Part shown: positions 7,245-17,077 of the stretch, in pieces
Layout of the letters: the number at the start of each line of letters is the position of its first letter
How positions within the stretch are numbered: the stretch's first letter is position 1
DNA from: an uncultured bacterium
Lineage (GTDB): Bacteria; Pseudomonadota; Gammaproteobacteria; Burkholderiales; CAIKXV01
Direction: 5' to 3'
Length of the DNA stretch: 32,573 bases
Assembly (NCBI GenBank): GCA_903873475.1
Contig: CAIQON010000297.1
Coordinates: forward strand, 1-32,573
Notes under the pieces: model-generated
The model's input: the letters and a program-made list of their open reading frames with translations, nothing else
Database searches by the model: none
Told to the model about the DNA's origin: nothing
Position numbers and translations under genes: made by a program

Positions 7245-10200
7245 AGCACATGAAGGACCACATCCGCCGCATGGCATGGCTGCTGCCGCCCCTGGTGGTC
7301 GGCGTGCTCGCGGTCAGCCTGCTGCTGGTGATGCACCGCGAACCGGTCTTCAGCGTGTATCGCGAGCACCTGATGCAGGGGGTGCTGATGTCGACCGCCG
7401 TCGGGTTGCTGGCGTGGCTCGGCGTGCTGGGCGCGACCCGCCGCACCCGGATGGCGCTGGAGAAGATCAGCCGCTTCGCGCTCGAGCTCGACGGCTCCGG
7501 TTGCCAGTTGCCGGCCAACCAGCAGGACCCGGAACTGCACGGCCTGGTCGATGCACTGAACCAGGCCTCGCTTCGCCTGGCGGAACAACGGCGCCTGGCC
7601 GAGATCAACGAGCGCGAACTGCGCGCGCTGACCGGCAACATCCCGGGCGTGGTCTACCGCTGCCTTGCCGATCCCCAGCTGACGATGGAACACCTGAGCC
7701 ACGAGTTCGAACGGCTGACAGGCTATCCCGTCGCGGAGATGATCGACAACCGGGCACGCAGCTACGCCAGCATCGTCCATCCACACGACAGGGCCAAGGT
7801 ACGCAGCCTGATCGAGAACGCGATCGAACAGCGGCGCCCGTTCGCGGCCGAGTACCGGCTGCGCGCAGCCGATGGCAGCACGCGGTGGGTGCTCGACAAG
7901 GGACAGGGCGTCTTCAACGAACGCGGCGAATTCCTGCACCTGACCGGCGTGATCATCAACGACACGGCCAGGCACTCCGCGATCAGCGCCCTCGCCCGCA
8001 GCGAAGTACGGCACCGCAGGCTGGTCGAGAACCTGTCCGAGGTGGTATGGCAATCCGACGCTGAAGCGAAGGTGAGCTTCGTCAACCGCGCCTGGTGCCA
8101 GGTCAGCGGACACCAGCCCGAGCAGCTGGTCGGCCGGCGCCTGTTCGAACTGATCGCCGAGGCCGACCAGTCGACAGCAATCGAGGCGTGGAGGCGGATG
8201 CTGTCCGGCAGCGCAGGGGACGCGCACTGGCAGGCGCGAATCGTGACTGCATCCGGCGACCTGCGCTGGGGAGAATTCACGGCACGGCTGACCGTCGATG
8301 CCGACGGAAAGCGCAACGGCGTGGCCGGGCTGCTCAGCGACATACATGAGCGGAAGCTGTTCGATGCGCGGCTGCGGGAAGGTGAGGAACGGCTGCGCGA
8401 AAGCCTCGAACTGTCGCGCCAGCTGCTCGAAGCCATGCCGCATCCGGTCTACTACAAGGATCGCAATGGCCGCTTCCGCAGCGTGAACCGGGCATGGGAG
8501 ACCTTCCACGGGCGCAGCCGCGACACGGTGGTCGGGCTGACCAGCAGGGACATCTGGACGCCCGAGATGGCAGGCCTGGTTGAAGCGCGCGACCGCGAAC
8601 TGCTCCAGGGCAGCGCCGGACATCAGGCATTCGAGGCCGAACTGACCAATGCCGCCGGGGAACAGCGCGCCATGCTGTTCTCCGAGGCCGTGCTGACCTC
8701 TTCCACCGAAGAGCGTACCGGCCTTATCGGCGTTCTGACCGACATCACCAGCAACCGGAACACCGAGGCGGAGCTGCGCAAGCTGTCCCTGGTGGCGAGC
8801 CGGACCAGCAACGCAGTGGTGATCACCGATGCCGACGGCCATATCGAGTGGGTCAACGATGCGTTCACGCGGCTGACCGGAATCCCCGCCGCCGAGGCGA
8901 TCGGCCACGTACCCGGACACCTGCTGCAGGGCCCGGAGACCGATCCCGAGACGGTGGCGCGCATGCGCAGGCACCTCGCCGCGCGCGAGGGCTTCCAGGC
9001 GGAACTGATCAACTATTCGCGCGATGGGCGCCTGTACTGGGTCGCCCTCGACGTGCAACCGATCCGGGGCGAAAACGGTGAGGTACAGCAGTTCATCGCG
9101 GTGAAGTCGGACATCACCGAGCGCAGGATGCGCGAGGAGGCCCTGCGCGCGAGCGAGGCGAAGGCCCGGCAGCTTGCCCAGGTGGTCGACCAGGCCTCCG
9201 AGGCGATCATCGTCAAGGATCTCGACAATCGGCTGATTGCATGGAACCGCGGCGCTGAGCGGCTCTACCAGTTCACCGAGGCGGAAGTCCTTGGCCGCAA
9301 CGCCAACGAAGTGCTGCGTATCCCCGAGACCGGTGACTACGAGACGCCGGCGAACGAGCGCACGCGCGCCGGGCGCGACACACGCATGTCGGTCACCCGC
9401 CGGCTGCGCAAGGACGGGAGCTCGGTCGATGTCGAACTGTCCCTGTCCCCCCTGTTCGATCCGGACGGGCGCCATATCGGCGAGATCGGCGTCGCACGCG
9501 ACATCTCCGACCGGCTCCGCTACGAGGCCGAACTCGAGGCCGCGAAGGATGCAGCCGAGGCCGCGAGCCAGGCCAAGGGCGCCTTCCTCGCGAACATGAG
9601 CCACGAGATACGTACCCCGATGAACGGCATCATCGGCATGACCGAACTCGCGCTCGACACCGACCTCGACGGGGAACAGCGCGACTACCTCACTTCGGTT
9701 CGCCGTTCGGCCGAGAACCTGCTGCAGGTCATCAACGACGTGCTCGACTACTCCAAGATCGAGGCCGGGCGCATACAGTTCGAGCAGATCGGCTTCTCGC
9801 TGCGCGCCGTGCTGTGCGACCGGGTCAAGTCGCTGGCACCCAAGGCAAGGGAAAGCTCCCTGCAGATGATCCTCGACGTGGCGCCGACCGTCCCGGATGC
9901 GCTGGTCGGCGATCCGCTGCGTATCGGCCAGGTGCTCCTGAACCTCGTCGGCAACGCGATCAAGTTCACCGAGAGCGGTGAGATCGTGGTGTCTGCCGAG
10001 GTCGTCGGCACCATCGTCGAAGGCGGTCCGGTACAGGTGCGCTTCAGCGTGCGTGACACGGGCATCGGCATCGCGCTCCCGAAGCAGCAGCAGATCTTCG
10101 AAGCCTTCACGCAGGCCGACAGTTCCACCACGAGGCGCTTTGGCGGCACGGGGCTGGGCCTGTCGATCAGCCGCCACCTGGTTTCGCTGATGGGCGGCGA

Positions 10201-11518
10201 ACTCGCGGTGCACAGCGCGCCCGGCGAAGGCAGCACGTTCTGGTTCGACCTCTCCTTCATGCCCGACACGGTCGACTCCGCGCCACCGGTATCGCTGCGG
10301 CCGCTGCGCGTGCTGCTGGTGGATGCCTCGATCAGCAGCCGCCGCTCTCTGGTGCACCTGTTCGCCCACTGGGGCATGGCGTCGACCGAATGCGAGAGCC
10401 TCGACGAAGCAATGCACGTGGCGCCGGACCGGACTGCGCTGGAGGCGAACTTCGACCTGGTGCTGGCGCACGCCGAGCCCGCGCAACTGATCGAACGGGG
10501 CGTATCGGCCTGGATTGGCGACCAGGTCCCGCTGGTGGTGGTCGCCGGGGCGGCCAGCCCGCGCGCGAGCGACCCGGCATGGGCCCCGGTCGGCGCAGCG
10601 GCGGTACTCGTACAACCGGTCACGGCCTCTGACCTGTTCGAGACGATCGGGTGCTACATGACCCTGCCGGACGATGCTTCGCTGCCTGCGGCCTCGCCTC
10701 AGCCGGACATTTCGCAGCAGGCGCCGGCGCTCGCGCTCGACGTACTGCTTGCCGAAGACAACCCGTTGAACCAGAAGCTTGCGCGCATGCTGCTCGAGCG
10801 CGCCGGCCATCGGGTCACGCTCGCCAACGACGGTATCGAGGCGGTCGATGCCTGGGGCGAAGGCAACTTCGACGTCGTGCTGATGGACGTCCAGATGCCA
10901 CGCATGGGCGGCTTCGAGGCAACCGCACGCATCCGTTCAATGGAACGCGACGCAGCATCGGATGGCGCGCAGCCGCGCCACACCCCGATCATTGCCCTGA
11001 CCGCACACGCGATGATCGGCGACGAGGAGCGCTGCCTCGCGGCTGGAATGGATGCCTACCTGTCGAAGCCGCTGCGACGCGAACGGCTGGCGGGCGTTCT
11101 CGCCCACGTCACGTCCGCGACGGGCGAAGCGGCCGCTGTGCAACCGGGCCGGGACGGGCATTTCCTTCCGAGTGCCCCCGCGATCGATACGAACGCCCTC
11201 CTCGACACCGTGGACGGAGATCAGGATCTGGTCTCGCACCTCTGCTCGCTGTTGCTGGAATCCCTGCCCGGCATGCAGGAGCGACTGCGCGCCGCGGTCG
11301 AGGCGGGATGCGCCCAGGAAGTCGTCGCGGCCACGCATGCGCTGCGCGGCGCGCTCCTGAACTTCCATGCACGCCCGTCGGTGGAGGCGCTGTCGACCCT
11401 GGAGCGCCGTGCGGCCGAAGGCAGCGTGGAAGCAATCGGCGCCGGCTACCAGCACGCCTGCTCGGAAGTCGAGCGCGCGGCGGCCGCGCTGCGCGAGGCG
11501 GTTGCGGCCACGGCCTGA
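7241..11518 (+). CDS. Five-PAS hybrid sensor kinase with two receivers and Hpt domain
   Basis: A 1425-residue membrane hybrid kinase. TM helices lie at about 12-31 and 45-66 with a very short outside loop, then a HAMP-like linker; PAS domains at about 125-240, 252-372, 388-505, 518-628 and 642-757; HisKA with His788 in NMSHEIRTP; ATPase with Asn905, DTGIGI from 939 and GTGLGLSIS from 969; a degenerate receiver 1022-1135; an intact receiver with Asp1216 in LMDVQMP and Lys1276 in LSKP; and Hpt with His1366 in [11 protein letters not shown]. In the first receiver His1077 stands where the phospho-Asp belongs and Gln1125 replaces the Lys, so it cannot be phosphorylated normally. The Hpt can hand phosphate to outside receivers, plausibly those of the two preceding genes. 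The start at 7241 is set by the 4-bp overlap with the HD-GYP gene; the frame is open further upstream to 6803, but that lies inside the HD-GYP gene. Confidence 0.93.
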   Translation: MKHMKDHIRRMAWLLPPLVVGVLAVSLLLVMHREPVFSVYREHLMQGVLMSTAVGLLAWLGVLGATRRTRMALEKISRFALELDGSGCQLPANQQDPELHGLVDALNQASLRLAEQRRLAEINERELRALTGNIPGVVYRCLADPQLTMEHLSHEFERLTGYPVAEMIDNRARSYASIVHPHDRAKVRSLIENAIEQRRPFAAEYRLRAADGSTRWVLDKGQGVFNERGEFLHLTGVIINDTARHSAISALARSEVRHRRLVENLSEVVWQSDAEAKVSFVNRAWCQVSGHQPEQLVGRRLFELIAEADQSTAIEAWRRMLSGSAGDAHWQARIVTASGDLRWGEFTARLTVDADGKRNGVAGLLSDIHERKLFDARLREGEERLRESLELSRQLLEAMPHPVYYKDRNGRFRSVNRAWETFHGRSRDTVVGLTSRDIWTPEMAGLVEARDRELLQGSAGHQAFEAELTNAAGEQRAMLFSEAVLTSSTEERTGLIGVLTDITSNRNTEAELRKLSLVASRTSNAVVITDADGHIEWVNDAFTRLTGIPAAEAIGHVPGHLLQGPETDPETVARMRRHLAAREGFQAELINYSRDGRLYWVALDVQPIRGENGEVQQFIAVKSDITERRMREEALRASEAKARQLAQVVDQASEAIIVKDLDNRLIAWNRGAERLYQFTEAEVLGRNANEVLRIPETGDYETPANERTRAGRDTRMSVTRRLRKDGSSVDVELSLSPLFDPDGRHIGEIGVARDISDRLRYEAELEAAKDAAEAASQAKGAFLANMSHEIRTPMNGIIGMTELALDTDLDGEQRDYLTSVRRSAENLLQVINDVLDYSKIEAGRIQFEQIGFSLRAVLCDRVKSLAPKARESSLQMILDVAPTVPDALVGDPLRIGQVLLNLVGNAIKFTESGEIVVSAEVVGTIVEGGPVQVRFSVRDTGIGIALPKQQQIFEAFTQADSSTTRRFGGTGLGLSISRHLVSLMGGELAVHSAPGEGSTFWFDLSFMPDTVDSAPPVSLRPLRVLLVDASISSRRSLVHLFAHWGMASTECESLDEAMHVAPDRTALEANFDLVLAHAEPAQLIERGVSAWIGDQVPLVVVAGAASPRASDPAWAPVGAAAVLVQPVTASDLFETIGCYMTLPDDASLPAASPQPDISQQAPALALDVLLAEDNPLNQKLARMLLERAGHRVTLANDGIEAVDAWGEGNFDVVLMDVQMPRMGGFEATARIRSMERDAASDGAQPRHTPIIALTAHAMIGDEERCLAAGMDAYLSKPLRRERLAGVLAHVTSATGEAAAVQPGRDGHFLPSAPAIDTNALLDTVDGDQDLVSHLCSLLLESLPGMQERLRAAVEAGCAQEVVAATHALRGALLNFHARPSVEALSTLERRAAEGSVEAIGAGYQHACSEVERAAAALREAVAATA

Positions 11519-11569
11519 GCGTCCGGCACTTCGCCGACGGCGCAGCGCCCTCGCCAGCGACTGCGTGCC

Positions 11570-11575
11570 TATAAT
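11570..11575 (+). promoter_or_regulatory. Consensus -10 box, probable glgA promoter
   Basis: A perfect TATAAT lies in the 88-bp gap between the hybrid kinase and glgA, with TG two bases upstream (TGCCTATAAT). No good -35 hexamer is found 16-18 bp upstream, so it may act as a near-extended -10 promoter. The predicted transcription start near 11582 gives a leader of about 25 bases to the TTG start. Confidence 0.45.
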
Positions 11576-11606
11576 CGGATCACCCGTATAACCGAGCCGC
11601 GCAGCC

Positions 11607-13181
11607 TTGGCCGAGCCGCCCCTCGAGCAGACCGCTTCCCCGCGAGTGCCGGCAGCCCCGTCCCCGGTCCTGTTCGCCACCTCGGAAGTCGCCCCCCTGC
11701 TCAAGACCGGTGGACTGGCGGATGTCAGCGCAAGCCTGCCGGCCGCGCTGGCCGCCCTGGGCGCAGATGTGCGACTGCTCCTGCCCGGCTATCCGGCCAT
11801 CCTTTCGGGCATGAGCGAACGCCGCAGCGCCGGGCGCATCGAACCGTACGCCGGCCTGCCAGGCGCGACCCTGCTCTCGGGGCGGATCAACGGCACGCTG
11901 CGCTGCCTCGTGGTCGACTGCGCGGAACTCTACGCACGCGCAGGCAACCCGTACGTCGACAGCGCGGGCGCCGACTGGACCGACAACCCGCTGCGCTTCG
12001 GCCTGCTGTCGAGAGTGGCGGCACTGCTGTGCGGTGCAGCCTCCCCGCTCGCCTGGCGGCCCCGGCTCCTCCACTGCAACGACTGGCAGACCGGGCTGGC
12101 ACCGGCCTATCTGTCGTTCGATCGCCGGGCCAGGCCCGCCAGCGCCGCGGCTGCGGCTACGGTGTTCACGGTGCACAACCTCGCCTTCGGTGGCTCCTTC
12201 GAGCCTGCGCTGCTCGCCCGCCTCGGCCTGCCGCCTGAAAGCTTCAGCATGCACGGGCTGGAATACCATGGCAGGCTGTCCTTCCTCAAGGCCGGCCTCT
12301 ATTACGCCGACTGCATCACCACGGTCAGCCCGACCTATGCGCGCGAGATCCAGCATGAGCCGCTCGGGTTCGGCTTCCAGGGGCTGCTCGCCGCGCGCAG
12401 CAACCGACTGCACGGCATCCTCAACGGCATCGACACCGCCGCCTGGGATCCGGGCACCGATCCGTACCTGGCCGCACGGTTCACGAAGGACACGCTCGAA
12501 GCACGCACGGCCAACCGCCGCGCCGTGCAGCAGCGCTTCGGCCTCGAACCGGACGACGATGCCATGCTGTTCGGCGTGGTCAGCCGGTTCACCGAGCAGA
12601 AGGGCATCGACCTGATCCTGGATGCATGGCCCGGACTGGCCAGGCGACACCGGTTGCAGCTCGCGATGCTCGGCTCGGGTGACAGGCTGCTTACCCGCGA
12701 GGCTGCCGACTGCGCGCGCCGGCATCCGGGCCGCGTCGGCTTCATCGACGGGTTCGAAGAGCCGCTGTCGCACCTGATCGAAGGCGGCTGCGATGCGTTC
12801 CTGATGCCGTCGCGCTTCGAGCCATGCGGACTGAACCAGATGTACAGCCAGCGCTATGGCGCCCCGCCGCTGGTCCGGGCCACGGGTGGCCTGGCCGATT
12901 CGGTGCTCGACGACAGCCTGGCGACGGCCTCGCATGGCACCGGCTTCGTGTTCACCGGCGACACACCCGACGCGCTGGCAGCCACCGTTGAACGCGCCTT
13001 CGCCACCTGGCAGGACAGGCCGCGCTGGCGCGCGCTGCAGGACGCCGGGATGCAGCGCGATTTCGGCTGGCAGGCGAGTGCCGCATCCTATCTCGAGGTG
13101 TACCGGCAGGCGATCGCTCTCGCGGCTGCGTCCCGGCACGCTACAGCCAGGTCATCATCCCGAGTTCGAACGGATGGGTGA
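11607..13181 (+). CDS. glgA: Glycogen synthase (ADP-glucose type)
   Basis: Adds glucose from ADP-glucose to the non-reducing end of alpha-1,4-glucan in the cytoplasm; GT5 family, GT-B fold. The 524-residue protein has the N-terminal KTGGLADV motif (Lys33) that binds the ADP-glucose phosphates, LLHCNDWQTGL, TVHNLAFGG, ILNGIDTAAWDP, SRFTEQKG and the C-terminal FEPCGLNQ (Glu405). The start is taken as TTG at 11607, the furthest upstream in frame; GTG at 11646 is the alternative, and there is no ATG before the KTGG motif. The last 13-14 codons overlap the end of glgP on the other strand, giving a short charged tail beyond the usual C-terminus. glgC and glgB are not in the window. Function is certain, the start less so. 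Confidence 0.95.
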   Translation: MAEPPLEQTASPRVPAAPSPVLFATSEVAPLLKTGGLADVSASLPAALAALGADVRLLLPGYPAILSGMSERRSAGRIEPYAGLPGATLLSGRINGTLRCLVVDCAELYARAGNPYVDSAGADWTDNPLRFGLLSRVAALLCGAASPLAWRPRLLHCNDWQTGLAPAYLSFDRRARPASAAAAATVFTVHNLAFGGSFEPALLARLGLPPESFSMHGLEYHGRLSFLKAGLYYADCITTVSPTYAREIQHEPLGFGFQGLLAARSNRLHGILNGIDTAAWDPGTDPYLAARFTKDTLEARTANRRAVQQRFGLEPDDDAMLFGVVSRFTEQKGIDLILDAWPGLARRHRLQLAMLGSGDRLLTREAADCARRHPGRVGFIDGFEEPLSHLIEGGCDAFLMPSRFEPCGLNQMYSQRYGAPPLVRATGGLADSVLDDSLATASHGTGFVFTGDTPDALAATVERAFATWQDRPRWRALQDAGMQRDFGWQASAASYLEVYRQAIALAAASRHATARSSSRVRTDG

Positions 13182-15705
13182 GCAGTTCATGGCACGGATA
13201 GACGCGGATGCTGTACTCGAGCCTGCCGCATAGCTCCGGGGTCAGTGCCAGCGCGAACCGGTGTTCGCCCTGTGCGGTGCGCTCGCCGGTTGCCTCGAAC
13301 GACAGCCGTTGCGGCTGGCGCAGCTTCTCGTAGGGGCTCTGCCGCGCCAGCATCATCTCCACGATCACGTCGTCCGGGGCGAGCCCGTTCAGGTCGACCG
13401 CGATGTCGACCCGCACGCCCTCGCCGAAGCGCAGCGATTTGCGCGGCGTGTCGAGCCGGCGCGCAGTCACGCCATGCCAGGCCGAACGAACCCTCGCCTT
13501 CCACTGCGCCACCTCCTGCGCGCGCGCAAAACCGCCTTCGCTGTAGCGCCGGCCCTGCAGGCTCGCCGGGTGGTAGAACTTCTGGACGTATTCGCCGACC
13601 ATGCGGCTGGTGTTGAAGCGCGGCAGCAGCGTGGCGATCGACCGCTTGGCCATGCGCACCCAGCGTGGAGAAAAGCCGGACGGGCTGCGGTCGTAGTACA
13701 TCGGGATGACCTGGTCCTGCAGCAGTTCGTACAGGGTCTGGCACTCCTCGCGCGTGCGCCGCGCGTCGTCCAGGTGCTGCGAAGCAGGCTTGATGCCCCA
13801 GCCGTTGTGGCCGTCATGGCCCTCGCCCCACCAGCCGTCGAGCACCGACAGGTTGAGCACGCCGTTCATGCCGGCCTTCATGCCGGAAGTACCGCTCGCC
13901 TCCAGCGGATACACCGGATTGTTCAGCCACACGTCGACCCCGGAGACGATGCGCCGCGCGATGCGCAGGTCGTAGCCCTCGAGCAGCAGCAGGCGGCCTT
14001 CGAAACCGGGCATGCGCGAGATCTCGTGCAACCTGCGGATCAGTGCCTGCCCCGGCAGGTCTGCCGGGTGTGCCTTGCCCGCGTAGACGAACAGCACCGG
14101 GCGCTTCGCGTCCGAGATCAGGTCACGCAGGAAGTCGAGGTCCTCGAACATCATCGTCGCGCGCTTGTAGGTCGCGAAACGCCGCGCGAAGCCGATGGTC
14201 AGCACGTTCGGGTTGTCCGGATCGGCATGCTTGAGCAGGCGGTCGAGGTGCGCCTCGGAGCCGTTGTTGCGCAGGTGCTGCACGCGCGTGACATGGCGCA
14301 CCAGGTGCAGCATGCGCGACTTCAGCGTCTGGCGCACGCTCCAGAACAGGTGGTCCGGTATGTCGTCGATGTGCTTCCAGAACTCGGGATCGCGCTGCCG
14401 GGCAAGCCAGTCGGGCCCGAGGTGGCGCTCGAAGATCTCCATCCACTCTTCGGCGAGGAAGGTAGGCACGTGCACGCCGTTGGTCACGTAGTCGATCGGG
14501 TTCTCGCCCGGGCTGACCTGCGGCCAAAGTTCACGGCAGATCTCGGCCGATACCCCGCCGTGGATCTTCGATACCCCGTTCTGGAAGCGCGACGCGCGGA
14601 TCGCCAGCGCGGTCATGTTGAAGTCGCCGTTACCCATGCCGTGGCCGAGCGCCATCAGCTGCGCGTGGTCGAGCCCGAGTTGCGGGATGAAGTGTTCGAA
14701 GTAGGACGCGATCATCGATTCGGCGAAATGGTCGTGACCCGCCGGCACCGGCGTGTGCGTGGTGAACACCGTGTTGACGGCGACCGCCTCGAGCGCGGTG
14801 TCGAAGCTCAGCCCGCCCACGGTCAGTTCGCGCATGCGCTCGAGCACCAGGAAGGCGGCATGGCCTTCGTTGATGTGCCAGACCGTGGGTGCGATGTCGA
14901 GCGCGCGCAGGGCGCGTACCCCGCCGATGCCCAGCACGATCTCCTGTTCGATGCGCGTGGTGCGGTCGCCGCCGTACAGCCGGCGGCAGATCTCGCGGTC
15001 GGCGGGCGCGTTGACGTCGACGTCGCTGTCGAGCAGGTAGAGCGTGACATGGCCGCAACGTGCGCTCCAGACGTTCAGGTGTACGATGCGCCCGGGCATC
15101 TCGACCTGGACCATCACCTCGCGGCCGTCCGGCCCGGCGACACGGTGTATCGGCAGGTCGTCGTAATCGGAATCGCCATAGGTGGCGTGCTGGTTGCCTT
15201 CGCCGTCGATGGTCTGGCTGAAATAGCCTTGCCGGTACAGCAGGCCCACGGCGATGAACGGCAAGCGTGCATCGCTCGCGGCCTTGCAGTGGTCGCCGGC
15301 GAGGATGCCCAGCCCCCCGGAATAGATCGGAAAGCTTTCGTGAAAGCCGTACTCGGCGCAGAAGTAGGCGACCTTGTCCGTGCTGCGCAGCCATTCGGAA
15401 CCGTTCCGGCGCAGCGGCTCGTCGTGGTAGGTGTCGTAGGCGGACAGCACGCGGTTCAGGTTGGACAGGAACACCGGGTCGTCGGCGGCCTCGACCAGGC
15501 GCGCCTCGTCGACACGCTTCAGGAAGCCCTTCGGGTTGTGTCCGGTGGCATCCCACAGTCCCTTGTGCAGCAGTGAGAAGAGCCTGCGCGTCTGCCGGTC
15601 CCAGCTGTACCAGAGGTTGTTCGCGAGCTCGTCCAGGCGGGCGAGCCGGCGCGGGATGTTCGGCTCTACCTCGATCGTGAACGACGTAGCCGGTCGGCTG
15701 TCCAT
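13141..15705 (-). CDS. glgP: Alpha-glucan (glycogen) phosphorylase, short Thermotoga/archaeal type
   Basis: Releases glucose-1-phosphate from alpha-1,4-glucans using phosphate and pyridoxal phosphate. The 854-residue protein begins with the DUF3417-like segment (PRRLARLDELANNLWYSW) that marks the TIGR02094 phosphorylase class rather than the E. coli GlgP/MalP class. Landmarks: CAEYGFHESFPIYSGGLG near 115-132, VWHINEGHAAF, TTHTPVPAGHD, VTNGVHVPT, and the PLP-lysine motif EASGTSGMKAGMNG. The ATG at 15705 is preceded by GGAG at an 8-9 base spacing. It is 19 bp downstream of the aspartic protease gene and likely shares the orn transcript. Its 3' end overlaps glgA (+) by 41 bp. The pair would cover glycogen synthesis and breakdown, but on separate convergent transcripts. 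Confidence 0.94.
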   Translation of the reverse strand: MDSRPATSFTIEVEPNIPRRLARLDELANNLWYSWDRQTRRLFSLLHKGLWDATGHNPKGFLKRVDEARLVEAADDPVFLSNLNRVLSAYDTYHDEPLRRNGSEWLRSTDKVAYFCAEYGFHESFPIYSGGLGILAGDHCKAASDARLPFIAVGLLYRQGYFSQTIDGEGNQHATYGDSDYDDLPIHRVAGPDGREVMVQVEMPGRIVHLNVWSARCGHVTLYLLDSDVDVNAPADREICRRLYGGDRTTRIEQEIVLGIGGVRALRALDIAPTVWHINEGHAAFLVLERMRELTVGGLSFDTALEAVAVNTVFTTHTPVPAGHDHFAESMIASYFEHFIPQLGLDHAQLMALGHGMGNGDFNMTALAIRASRFQNGVSKIHGGVSAEICRELWPQVSPGENPIDYVTNGVHVPTFLAEEWMEIFERHLGPDWLARQRDPEFWKHIDDIPDHLFWSVRQTLKSRMLHLVRHVTRVQHLRNNGSEAHLDRLLKHADPDNPNVLTIGFARRFATYKRATMMFEDLDFLRDLISDAKRPVLFVYAGKAHPADLPGQALIRRLHEISRMPGFEGRLLLLEGYDLRIARRIVSGVDVWLNNPVYPLEASGTSGMKAGMNGVLNLSVLDGWWGEGHDGHNGWGIKPASQHLDDARRTREECQTLYELLQDQVIPMYYDRSPSGFSPRWVRMAKRSIATLLPRFNTSRMVGEYVQKFYHPASLQGRRYSEGGFARAQEVAQWKARVRSAWHGVTARRLDTPRKSLRFGEGVRVDIAVDLNGLAPDDVIVEMMLARQSPYEKLRQPQRLSFEATGERTAQGEHRFALALTPELCGRLEYSIRVYPCHELLTHPFELGMMTWL

Positions 15706-15724
15706 CGGTGGCTGCTCCGTTTCG

Positions 15725-16294
15725 TTAAGGCGTCTGGTTGCCGGCGGTGGCGGGCGCAGCCCTGAGGGTCAGCCGTTCGCCCCGCTGCGAGAACTCGATC
15801 CGCTTCAGGAAGCTCATTCCGAGCAGCACGATCGCATCGTCCATGCCCTCGGTGGCGACCGCGGCGATGCCACGCAACTCGATCGGGCCGAGGCGAACAC
15901 GCTCGAGTCGGGTCCGGTAGCCCACCGTGTCGCCGTTAGCGGTACGCAGCTCGATGGCTTCGCCGAGCGGCAGCCCGAGCGCACGCGCGGTACGCATCGA
16001 CAGCGCCACCTGGGTGGCGCCGGTGTCGAGCATGAAGGTCACGGCCGTGCCATCGATATATCCCTCGGCCACATAGTGCCCGGCGCGATTGCGCTGCAGG
16101 GAGACTTCGTCGCCGTCCAGCGGCAGTGACGCAACCCGGTTGGGGTTCACCTGCGCGGCGCTCCAGTCGTGGAACCACGCGTACACGGCACCGAACACGG
16201 CGAGCCAGACAGCGAACATCAGCCACAGGCCACTGCCGCGCGCGGTGACCGCCGGTGCGGCCGGCTGGCTGCCGGGGGACGGACTGATCGACAT
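15725..16294 (-). CDS. Membrane-anchored retropepsin-like aspartic protease (TIGR02281 type)
   Basis: A 189-residue protein: a short Pro/Ala-rich N-terminus, one TM helix at about 22-41 (WLMFAVWLAVFGAVYAW), then a soluble single-lobe aspartic protease domain that probably faces the periplasm. The catalytic motif is FMLDTGATQVALS (Asp90-Thr-Gly), and the hydrophobic-hydrophobic-Gly element is LLGMSF at 157-162. With only one DTG it should act as a homodimer, as retroviral proteases do. The substrate is unknown. The ATG lies 7 bp after the orn stop, and the gene is followed by glgP after 19 bp, so orn-protease-glgP look co-transcribed. The family assignment rests on the DTGA motif, size and topology. 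Confidence 0.85.
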   Translation of the reverse strand: MSISPSPGSQPAAPAVTARGSGLWLMFAVWLAVFGAVYAWFHDWSAAQVNPNRVASLPLDGDEVSLQRNRAGHYVAEGYIDGTAVTFMLDTGATQVALSMRTARALGLPLGEAIELRTANGDTVGYRTRLERVRLGPIELRGIAAVATEGMDDAIVLLGMSFLKRIEFSQRGERLTLRAAPATAGNQTP

Positions 16295-16301
16295 CTGCCA
16301 G

Positions 16302-16847
16302 TCAGACCTTCAGGAAATGTTCGCGGTAATGGCGCAGCTCGCCGATCGATTCATGGATGTCGGCCAGCGCCTCGTGCCTGCCCTGCTTCTTGAGGCCGGC
16401 GAGGATCTCCGGCTTCCAGCGCCGCGCGAGTTCCTTCAGCGTGCTCACGTCGAGGTTGCGGTAGTGGAAGTAGGTTTCGAGCCCGGGCAGCCACCGTGCC
16501 ATGAAGCGACGATCCTGGCAGATCGAGTTGCCGCACATCGGCGAGGTCTTCGGCGGAACGTGCCGGGCCAGGAATTCGAGCATCGTCCGCTCGGCACCGT
16601 CTTCGTCCAGCGTCGATGCGCGGACCTTGTCGGTGAGGCCGGAGCGGCCGTGCGTTCCCGTATTCCATGCGTCCATGCCGGACAGCACCGCATCGGACTG
16701 GTGCACGACCAGCACGGGAGCCTCGGCGACGACCTCCAGGCGGGCATCGGTGACCACGAACGCGATTTCGATCACGCGATCACGGTCCGGATCGAGCCCG
16801 GTCATTTCCATGTCCACCCACACGAGATGCTCGGCGTTCTGTGCCAT
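16302..16847 (-). CDS. orn: Oligoribonuclease
   Basis: A 3'-to-5' exonuclease that finishes RNA decay by degrading dinucleotides and other very short RNAs, including pGpG from c-di-GMP breakdown. The 181-residue length is normal for the family. DEDDh motifs: [10 protein letters not shown] (Asp12, Glu14), [11 protein letters not shown] with the second Asp, and [11 protein letters not shown] with catalytic His and Asp. The ATG at 16847 is preceded by GAGGG at about 9-10 bases. First gene of the orn-protease-glgP run, divergent from the M48 protease gene. The presence of an HD-GYP enzyme in the same window gives a functional link through pGpG, although HD-GYP proteins can go on to GMP themselves. 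Confidence 0.97.
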   Translation of the reverse strand: MAQNAEHLVWVDMEMTGLDPDRDRVIEIAFVVTDARLEVVAEAPVLVVHQSDAVLSGMDAWNTGTHGRSGLTDKVRASTLDEDGAERTMLEFLARHVPPKTSPMCGNSICQDRRFMARWLPGLETYFHYRNLDVSTLKELARRWKPEILAGLKKQGRHEALADIHESIGELRHYREHFLKV

Positions 16848-16942
16848 CCGTTCCAGCCCTCAAAGCGCTAATTGCCAACAAGTATCGACCAGCGGACGCG
16901 TCACTGAAGCGCCGGATCGGCGCGGACAGCCTGTCGTCCTGG

Positions 16943-16963
16943 CGCCGGCGAGTTCCGCCGGCG
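16943..16963. other. Hairpin in the orn/M48 divergent region
   Basis: The 230-bp divergent gap (16848-17077) contains two copies of the self-complementary octamer CGCCGGCG (16943-16950 and 16956-16963) around AGTTC. They can form an 8-bp stem or act as paired protein sites. Promoters here are not obvious: TACAGT at 17065-17070 is a weak -10 candidate only 8 bp before the M48 start. Nothing else is recognisable. Confidence 0.3.
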
Positions 16964-17077
16964 ACGCGCCCGCGCGGGAACTGCGGTTGCGTCCAGCCGG
17001 GTATCCAGCAGGAATCAAGCCAGCGGCTCATGATTGTGTCACAGTCCCGATCGACGATTCCCGGTACAGTTGCCCGC

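Noticed and set aside
8780-9130. LOV-like domain in the hybrid kinase (HLLQGPETD).
   Set aside because: The reactive Cys position is Gly and this form is common in non-photosensory PAS_9 domains.
7181-10810. Very long open frame on the minus strand opposite the hybrid kinase (also 1957-4260 minus opposite the first kinase and 13261-15576 plus opposite glgP).
   Set aside because: The opposite strand encodes complete proteins with intact motifs. In high-GC DNA with strong third-position bias, antisense frames stay open by chance; their translations are Arg/Gly/His-rich with no domain pattern.
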